A stretch of 64,000 nucleotides of DNA, from positions 24,315,907-24,379,906 of the forward strand of contig NC_092192.1 of assembly GCF_043641665.1 (NCBI RefSeq), read 5' to 3'. The number at the start of each line of letters is the position of its first letter. Position 1 is the first letter of the stretch. A model generated the notes under the pieces. The model was given only the letters and a program-made list of their open reading frames with translations. It was not told the origin of the DNA and did no database searches. Source of the stretch: Enoplosus armatus (lineage: Eukaryota > Chordata > Actinopteri > Centrarchiformes > Enoplosidae). Positions 23,386 through 35,794 of this stretch are shown piece after piece. The position numbers and the translations under genes are program-made.

Positions 23386-23862
23386 GGTAAAGAGAGACAA
23401 CGGAGGGGGGAAAAACAGGCAGATGGAAAGCAGACTCTGCTTCAGTCAGTCACATAACAAAATTGTTGGCAGCTTGTTACGTGTTGCATTGAAGTTCATT
23501 ATTTCAGAGTTTGTCCGGAGCGAAAAAAAAGTTTGTAGAACTTGGCTAGCAGCCAACCTCCATATCGCCCCTGAGGTCTCTGTCTCTTTGGGTTACTTGC
23601 TTCACTAAAACTATCATTGGTGATCCTGGATAACCGGTATCATGAAGCTGGTTATCACCTGTCAGCGACAATTAAAAGTGATATTCAACAGCAAGTGAAA
23701 TGTTAACAATAATCACATAACAAGAGGCCAAAGAAACCAAACAAGTGAGTTCCTCAAATGGTCAGCATTGTTTAGGATTATAATGGTCACATAGCATTGG
23801 CAAAGAGGTTTAGAATGTATTTGCAGTTATAGGCTATTAAAGGCAATTGTGCACTTAACATG

Positions 23863-24128
23863 GGCGGCATGGTGGCGCAGTGGTTAGCACTGTCGCACGG
23901 GAGGTAAAGCTGGTTAGAGCGGGTTGGGGGTTCGATCCCCGGCTGCCCCCGTCATGTCGAAGTGTCTTTGAGCAAGACACTGAACCCTAAGTTGCTCCCT
24001 ACCAGCACGGCAGCTCGGTCGCCATTGGTGTGTGAATGTGTGAGTGAATGGGTGAATGAGACTTAGCTGTAAAGCGCTTTGGGAACCGTGAAGGTTGAAA
24101 GGCGCTATATAAGTGAGATCATTTAACA
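23863..24128 (+). repeat. SINE-like dispersed fish repeat, near full length
   Basis: It has the 'gggcggcatggtggcgcagt' start, a 'gggggttcgatcccc' B-box-like block, 'gtgtctttgagcaagacact', 'gtgtgtgaatgtgtgagtg', and the end 'aaaggcgctatataagtgag'. The tRNA-like B box suggests a SINE, although this fish family has also been grouped with hAT-derived repeats. Confidence 0.75.
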
Positions 24129-26327
24129 TTTACACACATTATTTTAATTATCTATATTTGACTCATCCTAATTACAAAACTGAAATAGATGATGAACAAG
24201 TGTCCTTTATAAAATGTGCATACCTGCAATGTCAGTAGATGCTCAATTGAGTGAAAACATCTGTAAAATCTCAACATGAATGAACACAACTTTCATTTAG
24301 TGTTCCTGTGTGCATCTTAAGTTTCACAAGGCTGTGGTAAAGATGATCATGTTCATTTTAATCATGTCAGTCAGATATTCATATCACACATTTCTCTGTC
24401 CTAGGATGAACAGAATTGTGTGGGAAAGTACGCTTTCTTTATGTCACTATCATGCATCTGCTGCTGTAATTCATTTAGGAAAATCTGCATGTAGTCACAG
24501 GGCACAGTAAGGAGGAAAGAGATGGCAGGGACAGTGTAGCAGAGACAGGTGAGTTAGCAAGTAAAATATCTGTCATCAACCTTAAAGAAATACTATAACC
24601 TATTAAACTGTAACACCTAACCCATCTGTGACACAATTTACACATACTAATATGTTGAAGTTAGAAGCATGATTTTGGACTTGCTTTACCAACTAAAAGT
24701 CTAACTTCATTCAGTGTCACACAGTGTGGGAACTTTGAGAGCTTCACGGTTATTGAGCTGAATGGTAAATTGGTTTTGGTTGAGTTCTTGCAGTGTGAAT
24801 GCACAGTAAAGTATATGTAAACTGCATTTTATATTTTTATAAATGTTATGAATTACAGACAAGTCACATTGAGCATAAAGTCAATTGTAGAATGCAGGAA
24901 GTTCTACTGGTGGAGTCAAATATCTGGACATTTTTCAAGTAAAAAAACTGCACTGAGATACCTCAGTAAGGGCCTTCACTGTATACCTCAAAGGCACTTT
25001 AGCACGTTGAGAGCCACTGAGTGGGAGTCATTCTTCTTTCTTTTCTTTTTTTTCATTCTTTTTTCGTACAGAGTGGCAGCCTTGACTGTGCCTGAGTTGA
25101 TTAAAATGAATAATACAGCCTGTTGTGCTAATCCAACTCCTGTCTTTTGTATCTGCACTAAAAGCAAGATGTTTTTCCCAACCAGCTGGAACTGAAGCTT
25201 TGAAGTGCATTGGAAGCTTATTTTGCCCCAGCCTTTGATGTTATTGATTCTGTAAAAAAGATTTCAGCATGTGAGAGGATGTTTGTGGGTGTTGATGTTT
25301 TGTTGCAAGGCTTTGTTTTGCTATGTTAAGTACGTAAACTCATGTAAAAGGATGGTAGATATTGTACTGCAAGGTCAGCTGGCTGCATGGAGTGCCAACA
25401 TTCACCTCCACCCTGCCTGTTAGCTGGAGCTCATCACAGACGTTGATCTGCTGCCCTTACTGTGGAGCTGTCCTTTGTTGGAGAAAAAAAACAATGTGCA
25501 ATTACTGGCTTTTGTACTAAATAGGCACAAGAGGAAGCATTAAGCACTCAAAAGGTTTGTTTATCATTTGGAGCAGAAGACAACGCAAATGGAGACTTTC
25601 ACAATAAATGTCATTGGAACCACAGTATGGAGTGTGGACTGGTAGCTGCTGAGCTGCAGCTGAGCAAGGGCACTAAACCCATAACTGCACTACGCACTAC
25701 ACTTTTTTAGTTTAGCTAGTTTAAACTAGTTCTGCTTTGAAAGTGCTCCCAAATTTATAAGGATTGGTTAAGAAATATGCTTTTCAATGGTGCATATTTA
25801 TTGCTTCTTTTGACATGTGGTTACCAATACAAGACAGAAGTGACAGTACTTTTATTTTAGTAACTTGCTGTCAGTTTCATGAAGAAATTGGTTTGGTAGT
25901 AGCATGCAAGACAAAATAACTTAACCCAACTATTCATATCGCAGTAATGCGAGTGGTTGTCACAGAGCCAACACCGAGCTGTCATTATAAGCCTAATGAA
26001 TGAAGCATGCATTATGAAAGTGGGTTGTGTTTACAAGATGCCAAGGTTGGTGCACGCTTAGAGTACAAAACTGTCCCTGCATTCTGCCATCGGTTTTGTT
26101 TGGGTCTTTGCCTGATCAACAAATTTGATCAGATTTCATCAGCATTGTGTAAACAAATAAATGAGAAATTTAGCCTTTTGGACGAAGGAGTATTTAGAAA
26201 ATCTTTGAACGAGAGAGAGTCCCCATGAAAGTGTGGACAGACTTGCAGAAGATTTGTAACTTTTTACAATGTATGACCACCGTCACTGATGACTTTAAAA
26301 TGATGACCATCTCCCCCCCTCTCTCAG

Positions 26328-26433
26328 ACCTGCCCATTGTCAACCTCACAGTGGAGCCACAGCCTGTTCTGGAGGGAAACCTGGTCAAATTCCACTGCGC
26401 CGCCAAAGCCAACCCACCTGTCATCTATTACAG
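26328..26433 (+). CDS. kirrel3l: Kirrel-like adhesion protein, exon encoding first half of Ig3
   Basis: It completes a His codon from the preceding exon (phase 1 entry). It encodes '[20 protein letters not shown]' then '[15 protein letters not shown]', with the B-strand cysteine and an N-glycosylation sequon (NLT). It ends two bases into an Arg codon before 'gtcagc'. The length is 106 bp. Kirrel Ig3 typically begins '..P.V.LS.EP..V.EG'. Confidence 0.9.
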
Positions 26434-26724
26434 GTCAGCCTCACCATATCCACTTCCCTGTGATGGTTTGTATGCAGTGTAGAGACAAACATTTCCTCTG
26501 CTGTTTCCTTTCTCATACACACACTCTCTGTTGTTGTTGTTTGTCTTTTTGGTTCACATGTACTTACATTTCCTTTACTAAATGCAGGGGAACAATTATT
26601 GTCCAAAAGCAGGGACTTCACAAAATATTCACTTAATCAAGCAATTGTAACTCAGGTGGTCAAGACGGGAAAAAAAAGTCAACACTTAGTTTACTAACCC
26701 ATTAAGGGGCTTGAAATGTTGCAT

Positions 26725-26800
26725 TCAATTCAATTTTATTTATAAAGTACCAAATCATAACAAAAATTATCTCATGACACGTTACATTTATAATATATTG
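26725..26800 (-). repeat. L2-type LINE 3' tail scrap
   Basis: 'attcaattcaattttattta' followed by 'accaaatcataacaaaaatt' is the reverse complement of the fish L2 3' end, as at 43617. Confidence 0.5.
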
Positions 26801-26924
26801 TATACAATATATTAGGTGGCCATTAATAAGTCCAGTAATATGGTTAAAACTAAAATGGAAATAAAATGGAGACTTAAACTGTTTCACTGAATACATAAGA
26901 TACTTATAGCGTTTTGTTTTTCCG

Positions 26925-27015
26925 TAGGTGTGAATGTGAGCGTGAATGGTTGTCTGTCTCTGTGTGTCAGCCCCCCCGACCCTTGAGGATAGGATAAGCG
27001 GGTATAGTTAATGGA
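26925..27015 (+). repeat. Deleted copy of a common fish interspersed repeat
   Basis: 'gtgaatggttgtctgtctct' is joined to 'gaccc..aggataagcgg' and 'atggatggaatgg'. These blocks are normally separated by about 80 bp in fuller fish copies (recalled from memory). Confidence 0.5.
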
Positions 27016-30000
27016 TGGAATGGAGTTTTGTTTTTCCTCTCTGACCTTAAGTCAAGGCAGCAGCTTACAATGTTGATCTTTTAATGCTTCAATCACACAA
27101 TTGAAACTACAATGTGAACTCAGGTCAAGGAACAGTTATACATGGATATGGTATTTGATAAGATAATACATCTGAGTGGATCAGAGGAAGCCTAATTGTA
27201 TAATTTTGGCCCCAGCTGATGAATACATCAAAAAATTATCTTAATAATAATTGACTTTCCACCTGAGATTAAAATGCACGCCAAGCACACCTTCTTTTCT
27301 TAATATTAGTTTAAAAATGAAGGCAAACACCTCATCTGCGTACAATGTTTCTGCAATGGTGTGTTTTGTGCTATATGTGCTGCCTGCCTCCTTACTGTCA
27401 ACACAGTGTCAAAACACATCTCTGACCACCACGGCTGGTGCTCCTGGCTTGAGTGTATTGTGCTTGCATCTTCTGCTAGATTCTGTATTTGAGTCTCATT
27501 ACAATGTGATTACCCAGAATTGAAATACATTTTTAGCACTTAAAAAGTACAGCAACCCATTTGTAACTCTTCTCATTAACGTTTCCGTAAACCACAGTGC
27601 ATATATGTTCATATGGCGGACACACAGACATTAATGCACCACATTTGCATACAGTGCTGTGCACAGCAACTTACGGGCATGTCTCTCACAACTGGCAATG
27701 CCTCTAAGATGCCAGTGGCATTTACCACCCCTGAGAGAGGGCGCCCTTGAGCCAACAAATCTACATGAAATAGCAAGTGGAATCACATCATACAGACTCC
27801 GAGCTCCGAGCTCCTAGTCCGGTCAGCTACGCTAATAGGACCGCTGACTGCACGGCTAATTAGCTGATGGTAGCAAGATTTAGCAGCAGTTAGCTGTTAA
27901 TGAAACAAACCTTTTCTCAGTCAAGGATCAAAATGATCTCACTGAATTTGAAGTATTTCAAAGCATTGGCAGGATAGGATCACGGTGATCCCAATACGAC
28001 CAGATCGGGATTTCCAAATTTTGAGTCCCAGCCACTGGATCTGAACAGAAAAAAAACATGGCATTTCACAAAATGATCTCACAGCTTTCATGTCCAAATG
28101 TAAGTATATTTGTGTCTAATATATAGCATTTGTAAGACTATACGAATGGCAACCAACATGTCATGCTAGCCAGCTACTTGAATTGTCACCTACTCAAAAT
28201 GAGCTCGGGAGCTAGCTGGCTTTGTTGATGTATGTGGCGGTCTATGGTTCAACTTTTTAAAGGGAATTAATTGGAATTACGTCATACATTGACTCTTGAA
28301 ACAAACGCCAACCTGTTCACAGTGTCTGAATCTAGGATTTTGCTGCACTGAAGCTAGCTAATGTTATTGTGTGCCTACTGACGCAGCAAACCTTCAAGTA
28401 GACTACATGTGTACAGACTGCTGCTATACTTTGAAAACATGACGTTACATTGTACGAATTATGCAGTTCGTTCAGAAGTGCACTAGTATGGGGTTTGAGT
28501 TTCGGGAGGCAACTGTGGATTGCCGACAATGTCATAAAGACAACCTAACCTTATACCTTCTCACCTTCCGGAGTACACTCACTCCCACAGTCCCCATTCA
28601 GCAATGCCACTGCTTATAAGGACAATTATAGTCCATAAAGCATCACTGGTAAACCGGACCCCTGCAGCAAGGTAACATTATACAGAAATCGGCATGTAAA
28701 TGCATTTTATAGCCATTTTTTTAAGAACATTTACAATACATTGCATTATAAGTCAATGGCCATTTTATTCTTAAAAACGATTGCCCCTCATTATGTACTT
28801 CTTTGTTGGCAATGTTGCCTAATTAAACATTAAAAAGCACAATTAAAACCTTGTTGTCTCTGCTAGCCTAACCACAAACAAAAACATATGTTGGATGTTT
28901 TGGTACAAACAATGCAATACAATGTTTAAGTGAAACTAAGCACAGAAATTGGTTGTCTGTTAGTTGTTACACTTGTATTTGCAGCAGTTTTTCCAGGTGT
29001 TTTCAGGAAGAAATATGGCCTAACCATATTTTGCAGTGCTTTACATTTCTTCAATTACTTGGTTATGTTAGAACTAAAACACTTACACATTTGAATGGCA
29101 CATTCAATTTAGAGTTTAAATGTAATGAACATCTTGGGGAACAATATCTGGGAGAAGTGAAGCCTAGGCGATTTGTCAAATCTACCTCTGAGGTGGGATC
29201 CAAATTTTTAAACGCCCAAATACAGCATTTTGTCCGAATTAAAGGTGGGATTTGATTACCAAATCTGAATCCAAATCTTTAGGATCAGAAACCTTTGGAT
29301 CTGCTTTAAAATTTTCAGATCAGATTTTGATCCAATCCAACCAATATAATCATTTGAAATACCAGCCCCTGAGGTCTATCCTTTTCTCTGGGAAATGAGA
29401 ACACCGCACGCACACCTGTCAGGCTCTCTGTGTATGCATCTGTGGTCCATGCATTATTGCGGTCTCTGCTATTTGTGCGTGTTTCTTTGCCCAGTCTCAT
29501 GGGTGTTTGGAATGAAAGTACAACAGTGGCTCAAGGGCAGCCCCATTTCAGCAGACAGATGGAGGGGAAAGGGAGTGGGCAACCATGGGGTGACAGTTTA
29601 TTTCAACAACCCAACACAGGCATCCACACCTCTGGTGGTCTGGCAGGCTCATAGGATGAATCTGGTAGCTGACTCATTATTGCCTGTTTGTTTTTCAAAA
29701 CACTGCAAAGGAAGTGAGGAGAAAATAAGTGATGGATGGAGGGAGAAACAGTGAACCAGAAGACACATGTATAGGAGGGTGAGAGAAGGAGGAGCCGAAA
29801 TTAATTGAATTGTAAAGGAGGGAGACAGAAAGGAAGGACAGAACAGAAGAGAGGAATTTGATGTCACTTGCAAATCAAGTGTCTCCTTTTCTTCTATCCT
29901 ATGGGGAGCTGTGATGCTGGTGTCAGCTGCTTCTGCTACCATTGCTTCTGTTTTGGGGCTTTTTATTTTGAAGCAAAGTTGTCATCTCTTGTTTCTTCAT

Positions 30001-31704
30001 TTGCCACTTCAGCAGTGTCTAATGAGAGACTCAATTGTGCTGGTTAAGCTTGGCCTGTCATCCATTTAAAGGGTGTCTGTTTATGGACAAAAACCTGTTT
30101 GACTGATTTGGCAATGAAATATCCTGGCAGGTGTTTGTGTTTAGTGAGGGTCATTAAAACTGTGTTGAAATGTAAAGGCCATCAGATGTAGGGAAACAGC
30201 ACACACTATAATAAAACTAGAAAGTTAGAAATTAAAATTGGAGTTTTGAATTTGTGATTAAAGTTTATTCCTTGATATAAGAAACATATACTGTATTTGC
30301 TATATTTGTTTTTGTTTTGTAATGATTAGCATAGCAATACATTTTGAATTAGGAATTGTTTTTATTGTAGTACTTAAAACATTTGTATGCACTGGTAGTA
30401 TCAAATCTCCAGTTCTACAGCCGGCATTTTAGTTTGACAAACAGCATTAAAATCCAACATCAATATCCAACAATAAACCAGAAAGAATCCCTTATTGAAT
30501 TCACATGACCCATTTGTCATGTAAACAACATTAGCTTTAATTTATTCAAAATTCACAAGAGGGTTTCCTCAGTGAAAAAATGTTTTGTTCTAAAGTACCA
30601 AAGCAAACAAAAGTTGATTTGAATGGAGAATGTTGATGTTGACAGCAGTGATCCTTTTGCATTTGTTGTTGTCTCTGCTGTGACTTTTGTTAATGCAACA
30701 CTGTTTATAGTGAAGAAAGCGAACCCTTCTTGGATTAATGAGGTGACTCAAGCTGTGACAGTGTTTTTGGCAACGGCGCCAGCAGATTAATTATTCTGGC
30801 CGGGATGGAACCTGCAGGTTTTTCAATACAGGAAGCAGCCTGTGAATATAGAGATCAGTCTCTGCCTTTCAGAAATAAATCACATCACAAATAAGTATTT
30901 GGTTGTGAGCTACGATTTAGATTGATATTGATCCATAAAGGTTAATGTTTAATACTCAGTTTGTGTTTTGAGTTAATAGCATAGTCTTCCGTATAAGAGT
31001 ATAACAGTAAAGTGGACATATAATGCTTTGAGAGAGTTTATAAAGCGTTATGTTGTTGGACATACACATTAAACATTGTCAAAGTTGCTCTGAACGGTTC
31101 ACTTTGAGATGCTCATTACAGCTCAGATGTTCATAAATGAGCCTCCGCTCTAGTTTCGGCATGCCCGTCCACGAAGCAAAGACTGTGAAGGACTGCAACA
31201 AATGTTGGGAAGAAAGTGTTTCTGTTGTTGCTATGGTGGAAGTAATGCAACATTAGACAACAGCAGATATAGTTCGTAATTTTGGATCTCATACAGTAGT
31301 ACACACCCAAGCATTTATCTTGGGTCTTTGCATTTCACTGAGGATTGCTTTACTGAACCGTCTCAGCAACCACACACTGGCTGGCTGGCCGGCCAGACAG
31401 GTTGATAGATCGCATGGTTTTCACAGAATTGTAGTTTCAGTTTTATGCTTTTTTAAGACCGTTGCAGATTAGAGTGGGGAGAGAATGTGAAATTTGATGA
31501 CTGAGTGGGGACAGAGTGGCTGCAAACTCTTCTGAAAAACTACTTTTAAAATTGGTGTTACTATACATATTGTTATTATAACACAGGATATTTACTCTCG
31601 CAATAGACATGCTTGCTGCAAGTTTGTCGTCATTGTTTTGCAATGTGCATCTGTCAGAAAAACATGGCGGCATTGGGAAGTGCTGATCATATGTGTGCCA
31701 TATG

Positions 31705-32541
31705 GTGAAGACATTGAGGGGCTCACATTTGTGTCACAGGATATATCATTTTCTGTGTGGACAATGATGTTTCTGCCCAGACTGTGACCTGTTTCCCCAG
31801 CAATAAGCCCTGGATCACCAGGAACATCAAGGCCCTCTTGTATGGGAAAAAAAGACAGGGATGGGCTCAAACTAATTCAGAGAGAGTTTAGGATCAAGAT
31901 CAAAGAGGGCAAGAACACATACAGGAGATGATGAAGATGAAGGCCAGACTTCAGCAGAATAACAGGGACGTTTGGAGAGGCATCACTGGCTGGGCGGAAG
32001 GTAGCATTAGCTGGGCTGATGAGCTGAACCTGTTTTTCAACAGATTTGACACATGAGCCCCCTTCCACTAGCCCAAACCTCAAAAATTCTCAACTCACCC
32101 TGTAACCACCCTCCACTCCTAGCCCAGCCCCTCACCCACCAACCCTGGAGCCCAACCTGGAACTGAACCCTTCCCCCAATCCACACCACCCCCCCAACCA
32201 TCAGGGCCTTCAAAGACTCTACGCAGGGAAGGCGGCAGGCCCTGATGGTGTGAGCACAGTTATGCTCAAGGCATGTGCTGTGTGGAGTCATGCAGCACAT
32301 CTTCAACCTGAGCCTCAGACTTGAAAAGGTCCCCACACTGTGGAAGACAGCGTACCTGGTCCCAGTACCCAAGAAGGGACACCCCAAAGTCTTAAACAAC
32401 TACACACCCTGACATCCCTCTCCCACCTTAGGTCCCTGGTCCTGCCCTTGCCCTTCAGTTTGCTTACCAGGAGAACAACAGAGTGGACAATGGCATCATT
32501 TATCTGTTATACCAGGCTTATTCCCACCTGGACAAGTCTTA
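31705..32541 (+). mobile_element. Rex1-like LINE fragment (copy 2)
   Basis: Frames read 'IIFCVDNDVSAQTVTC', 'NKPWITRNIKALL', 'ADELNLFFNRFDT', 'GPDGVSTVMLKACAVW' and 'VPTLWKTAYLVPVPKKGHP', the EN-RT linker and the start of the RT domain. It breaks off before the catalytic RT motifs. Stops at about 31888 and 32055 and frameshifts inactivate it. Confidence 0.75.
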
Positions 32542-32638
32542 GAGCACAGTGCATAATCCAAAATTAATAATACAAACTAAATACTAATCAAACAATTACC
32601 AGCTAGATTGAAATGAAATTAATAACTAACTCAAAATA

Positions 32639-33831
32639 CACTGCTCAAAAAAATTGAGGGAACACTTATCACAGTATATCACCAAGTCAATTAAACTTCA
32701 GGGCTATCAATCTGTCCGGGTAGGAAGCATAAGCGATTGTGAATTCACCTGTTTTGATGTAAATGCAAATGAAATTGACAACAGGTGCACTGGAGAGGCA
32801 ACAGCAAGACAACACACACAAAAGGGAATGGTTTTGCAGGTGGTGGCCACAGACAATTGCTCTGTCCTTATCCTTCCTGACTGATTCCTGCAGGACCGGT
32901 ATCTGCTCCTTTGTGCGAGGAAAAACAGGAGGAGCACTGCCAGAGCCCTACAAAATGACCTCCAGCGGGCTACTGGTGTGCATGTTTCTGACCAAACTGT
33001 CAAAAACAGACTCCATGAGGGTGGCATGAGGGCCCGTCGTCATCTAGTGGGACCTGTGCTCACAGCCCAGCACTGTGCAGCTCGAGTGGCATTTGCCAGA
33101 GAACACCCGAATTGGCAGGTCCGCCATTGGCGCCCCGTTTTCTTCACAGATGAGAGCAGGTTCACACTGAGCACATGTAACAGACGTGAAAGAGTCTGGA
33201 GACGCCGTGGTAAATGTTATGCGGCCTGCAACATCATCCAGCATGACCGGTTTGGTGGTGGGTCAGTGATGGTCTGGGGAGGCATATCCGTGGAAGGTCG
33301 CACAGACCTCCACGTGCTAGCCAATGGTACCATGACTGCTGTTAGGTACCAGGATGAAATCCTCAGAGCCATTGTCAGACCTTACGCTGGTGCAGTGGGC
33401 CCTGGGTTCCTCCTGGTTCAGGACAATGTCCTGAATCCAATTGAGAACCTCTGGGACATTATGTATCAGTGCATCTGACGCCGCCAAGTAGCGCCACAGA
33501 CTGTCCAGGAGCTCACTGATGCCCTGATCCAGGTCTCGAAGGAGATCTCCCAGGACACCATCCGCTGTCTCATCAGGAGCATGCCCAGATGTTGGAAATA
33601 CGCACTACTGAGTCACATTGTGAGTTGCTGTGATTAAAAATTTTGATTTTGATTTTGGGTGTGATTTTGAATCCAGCCCTCAGTCGGCTGATGATTGTAG
33701 TTTCCATTGAACGACATTTTGTTCTCAATGAATTACACAATGTACAGTAAAGATTTTGAACTTGAATATGTATTTCGTTCATCGAGATCCGATGAGTGAT
33801 TTAAGTGTTCCCTTACTTTTTTTGAGCAGTG
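32639..33831 (+). mobile_element. Tc1-like transposon with intact ends
   Basis: The TIR 'cactgctcaaaaaaattgag' at 32639 and the right end '..tttttttgagcagtg' at 33831 have TA on both flanks. The length is 1193 bp. It is a third Tc1 family in the window. Confidence 0.9.
32890..33610 (+). pseudogene. Tc1-like transposase lacking the D-to-E spacer
   Basis: It encodes '[20 protein letters not shown]', '[20 protein letters not shown]' (helix-turn-helix and linker), '[13 protein letters not shown]' (first Asp), and '[19 protein letters not shown]'. Then '[20 protein letters not shown]' follows: the second Asp is fused almost directly to the NPIE Glu motif, so the roughly 30 residues normally between them are deleted. 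A stop follows at 33476, and the C-terminal remnant ('APQTVQELTDALIQV') continues to about 33600. It is not functional. Confidence 0.85.
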
Positions 33832-34739
33832 TAGTCTTAAAGGTAATGCAAATAACTACAGATAAACATAACATGCTTGCATTCCCAGAAACGCATGGCA
33901 GGGAGGTTGGATGGAGAGCAGAGAGAGCTGCAGTTCTGAGTGAGGACATTATATAGTGGCTTGAAGCGCACCTGTCTGCAATTGGCCATCAAGCAGGGGG
34001 ATGATTGGGTTCAGGGGCAGCCATTTAGACTGCATGAAAGAATTCACATTTATTTTGTTGCGCTATTATATGGCAGTAGAGGAAACATCAGGAATGATTT
34101 CTCCTGGATTTCTGAAAAGAGATTCCCACTCAAACATGTGATTGTAAAGTATTTTGTAGAGAAGCGTTATTGTGGTGATATTCATGGTAGAAGTGCAGCT
34201 AAATCTGCTTACAGTGTTTCCCTGGCTGCAGAGCAGCTGCCAGAGGTGATGCGGAAAAATTGGAACACTTTGGAGTTTGGAGTTGGTGGGCGGTCCTTGC
34301 TTAGGCCTGAGTGTTGCTTGAGGAAACTTTCTCCAACTGGACCTCTTCGAATTTTAGTTGAATACCCCTGCTATATAGGAAGCTTCTATTTCAGTTCATT
34401 AAATCTCTGCAGCCATCTGAAGGCAGCAGGACAGTTGTTGAGCTGTTTTTGGTATACTCCACTGCGATTGGCTCAGCTGTTTCAGAGCTATGAGACCAGT
34501 GATGTTATTGGCTGAGCGTGTATACATTACCACCAATTAGAAAAGTTCTGTCACAGTCAGTACTGATATCTCTAAATGGGATGATCGACATATGCTTGAA
34601 TGTAAATGATTGTCAAGCATAGTGCTCTCCTTACCAAAGTTGAAGAGATATTTGGACAAAGGATGGTATGACTTACCTCCAGCTAAGAGTCTTATAACTG
34701 GAGATCTCCCAGCCAGCCTGTTGTTGACAAAAGTGAACA
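33832..34739. other. Intron sequence with an unassigned open frame
   Basis: A 191-codon frame without an early ATG (GTG at 33940, ending 34515) is open on the plus strand. It has no recognised motif, and no splice or transposon context supports it. Confidence 0.3.
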
Positions 34740-35470
34740 GCTGGAAACAGGCTGCATTCGGCTCTTCTTCAGGACAAGCTCCATCAAGCTCCTGAAGTTC
34801 GCGGACGACACCACCCTCATCGGACTCATCTCTGGTGAGGATGAGTCTGCCTACAGGTGGGAGATTGACCATCTGGTGCAACAACAACCTGGAGCGTAAC
34901 GCTTCAAAGACAGTGGAGATGGTTGAAGACTTTAACCCTGTGTGACTCTCCAGTGGACACTGTGGATTCCTTCCGTTTCCTGGGCTCCATCATCAGCCAG
35001 GACCTCCGGTGGGAGCTGAACATCAGCTCCCTCATCAAGAAAGCCCAACAGAGGATGTACTTCCTGAGGCAGCTGAGGAAGTTTAACCTTTCACAAACAA
35101 TGCTGGTTCACTTCTACACTGCCATCATAGAGTCCATCCTCACCTCCTCCATCACTGTCTGGTACGCTGCTGCCTCCACCAAGGACAGGAGCAGACTGCA
35201 GCGTATCATCCGCTCTGCAGAGAGGGTGATTGGCTGCAACCTCCCATCTCTTCAGGACTTGTACTCCTCCAGGACCCTGAGGAGAGCAGGGAAGATCGCT
35301 GCCGACCCCTACCACCCCGGACACCATCTATTTGACCCCCTCTATTTTTACATGCTTGTTGTCTGTCAGATTATATGTTACATGTTAAAAAAATGTAGCA
35401 CCATCAGACCACGGCAAATTCCTCATAATGTATGTTACTTGGCAATAAACAATTTCTGATTCTGATTCAG
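34740..35470 (+). mobile_element. 5'-truncated LINE (Rex1/L2-related) 3' fragment
   Basis: It encodes 'IKLLKFADDTTLIGLISGED' (an intact FADD box), 'FRFLGSIISQDLRWELNISS', 'LIKKAQQRMYFLRQLRKFNL' and 'SRLQRIIRSAERVIGC', the thumb and C-terminal part of a fish CR1/L2/Rex-clade LINE. The 3' end 'ggcaataaacaatttctgat' followed by 'tctgattc' repeats ends at about 35470. A stop near 34898 and a frameshift break it. It is a different subfamily from the Rex1 copies at 3330 and 38385. Confidence 0.75.
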
Positions 35471-35794
35471 ATTCAGGGCTGACAGAATTTTATAAGCCCC
35501 AAAATGAAAAAACGTTTTTACCACCCACAGAAGAGCACAGCTTTTCTGTATTTGCGATGCTTGATGCTGCTGTGAGACCTCACTGCAGGGTTAGGTTATA
35601 AACTAATACTGCTTCCTGTCCAGTGACCTGCCAGACACAACGGCAGTCTGTATCTAGTTTGCCAATTCAAATGTTTCTGTTACCTCGACGCTGTTCACTG
35701 CTGCCCATTTCTGTGTGACAAACGGGTTTTTGGAACTTGGAGCTGTGGCTGATATCAATATAGATTTACTGTAGCGATATTACTACTAATTATT

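Larger units (their letters stand above)
22259..26327. other. 4.1 kb intron between Ig2 and Ig3
   Basis: It has a consensus 'gtaagt' donor and a pyrimidine-rich 'ccccccctctctcag' acceptor. It contains a (TG)n-like run at 23345-23385 and the SINE-like repeat at 23863-24128. I see nothing else. Confidence 0.85.

Noticed and set aside
25028..25210. Lys/Glu-rich minus-strand frame
   Set aside because: It arises from a T-rich tract; no supporting splice sites or motif.
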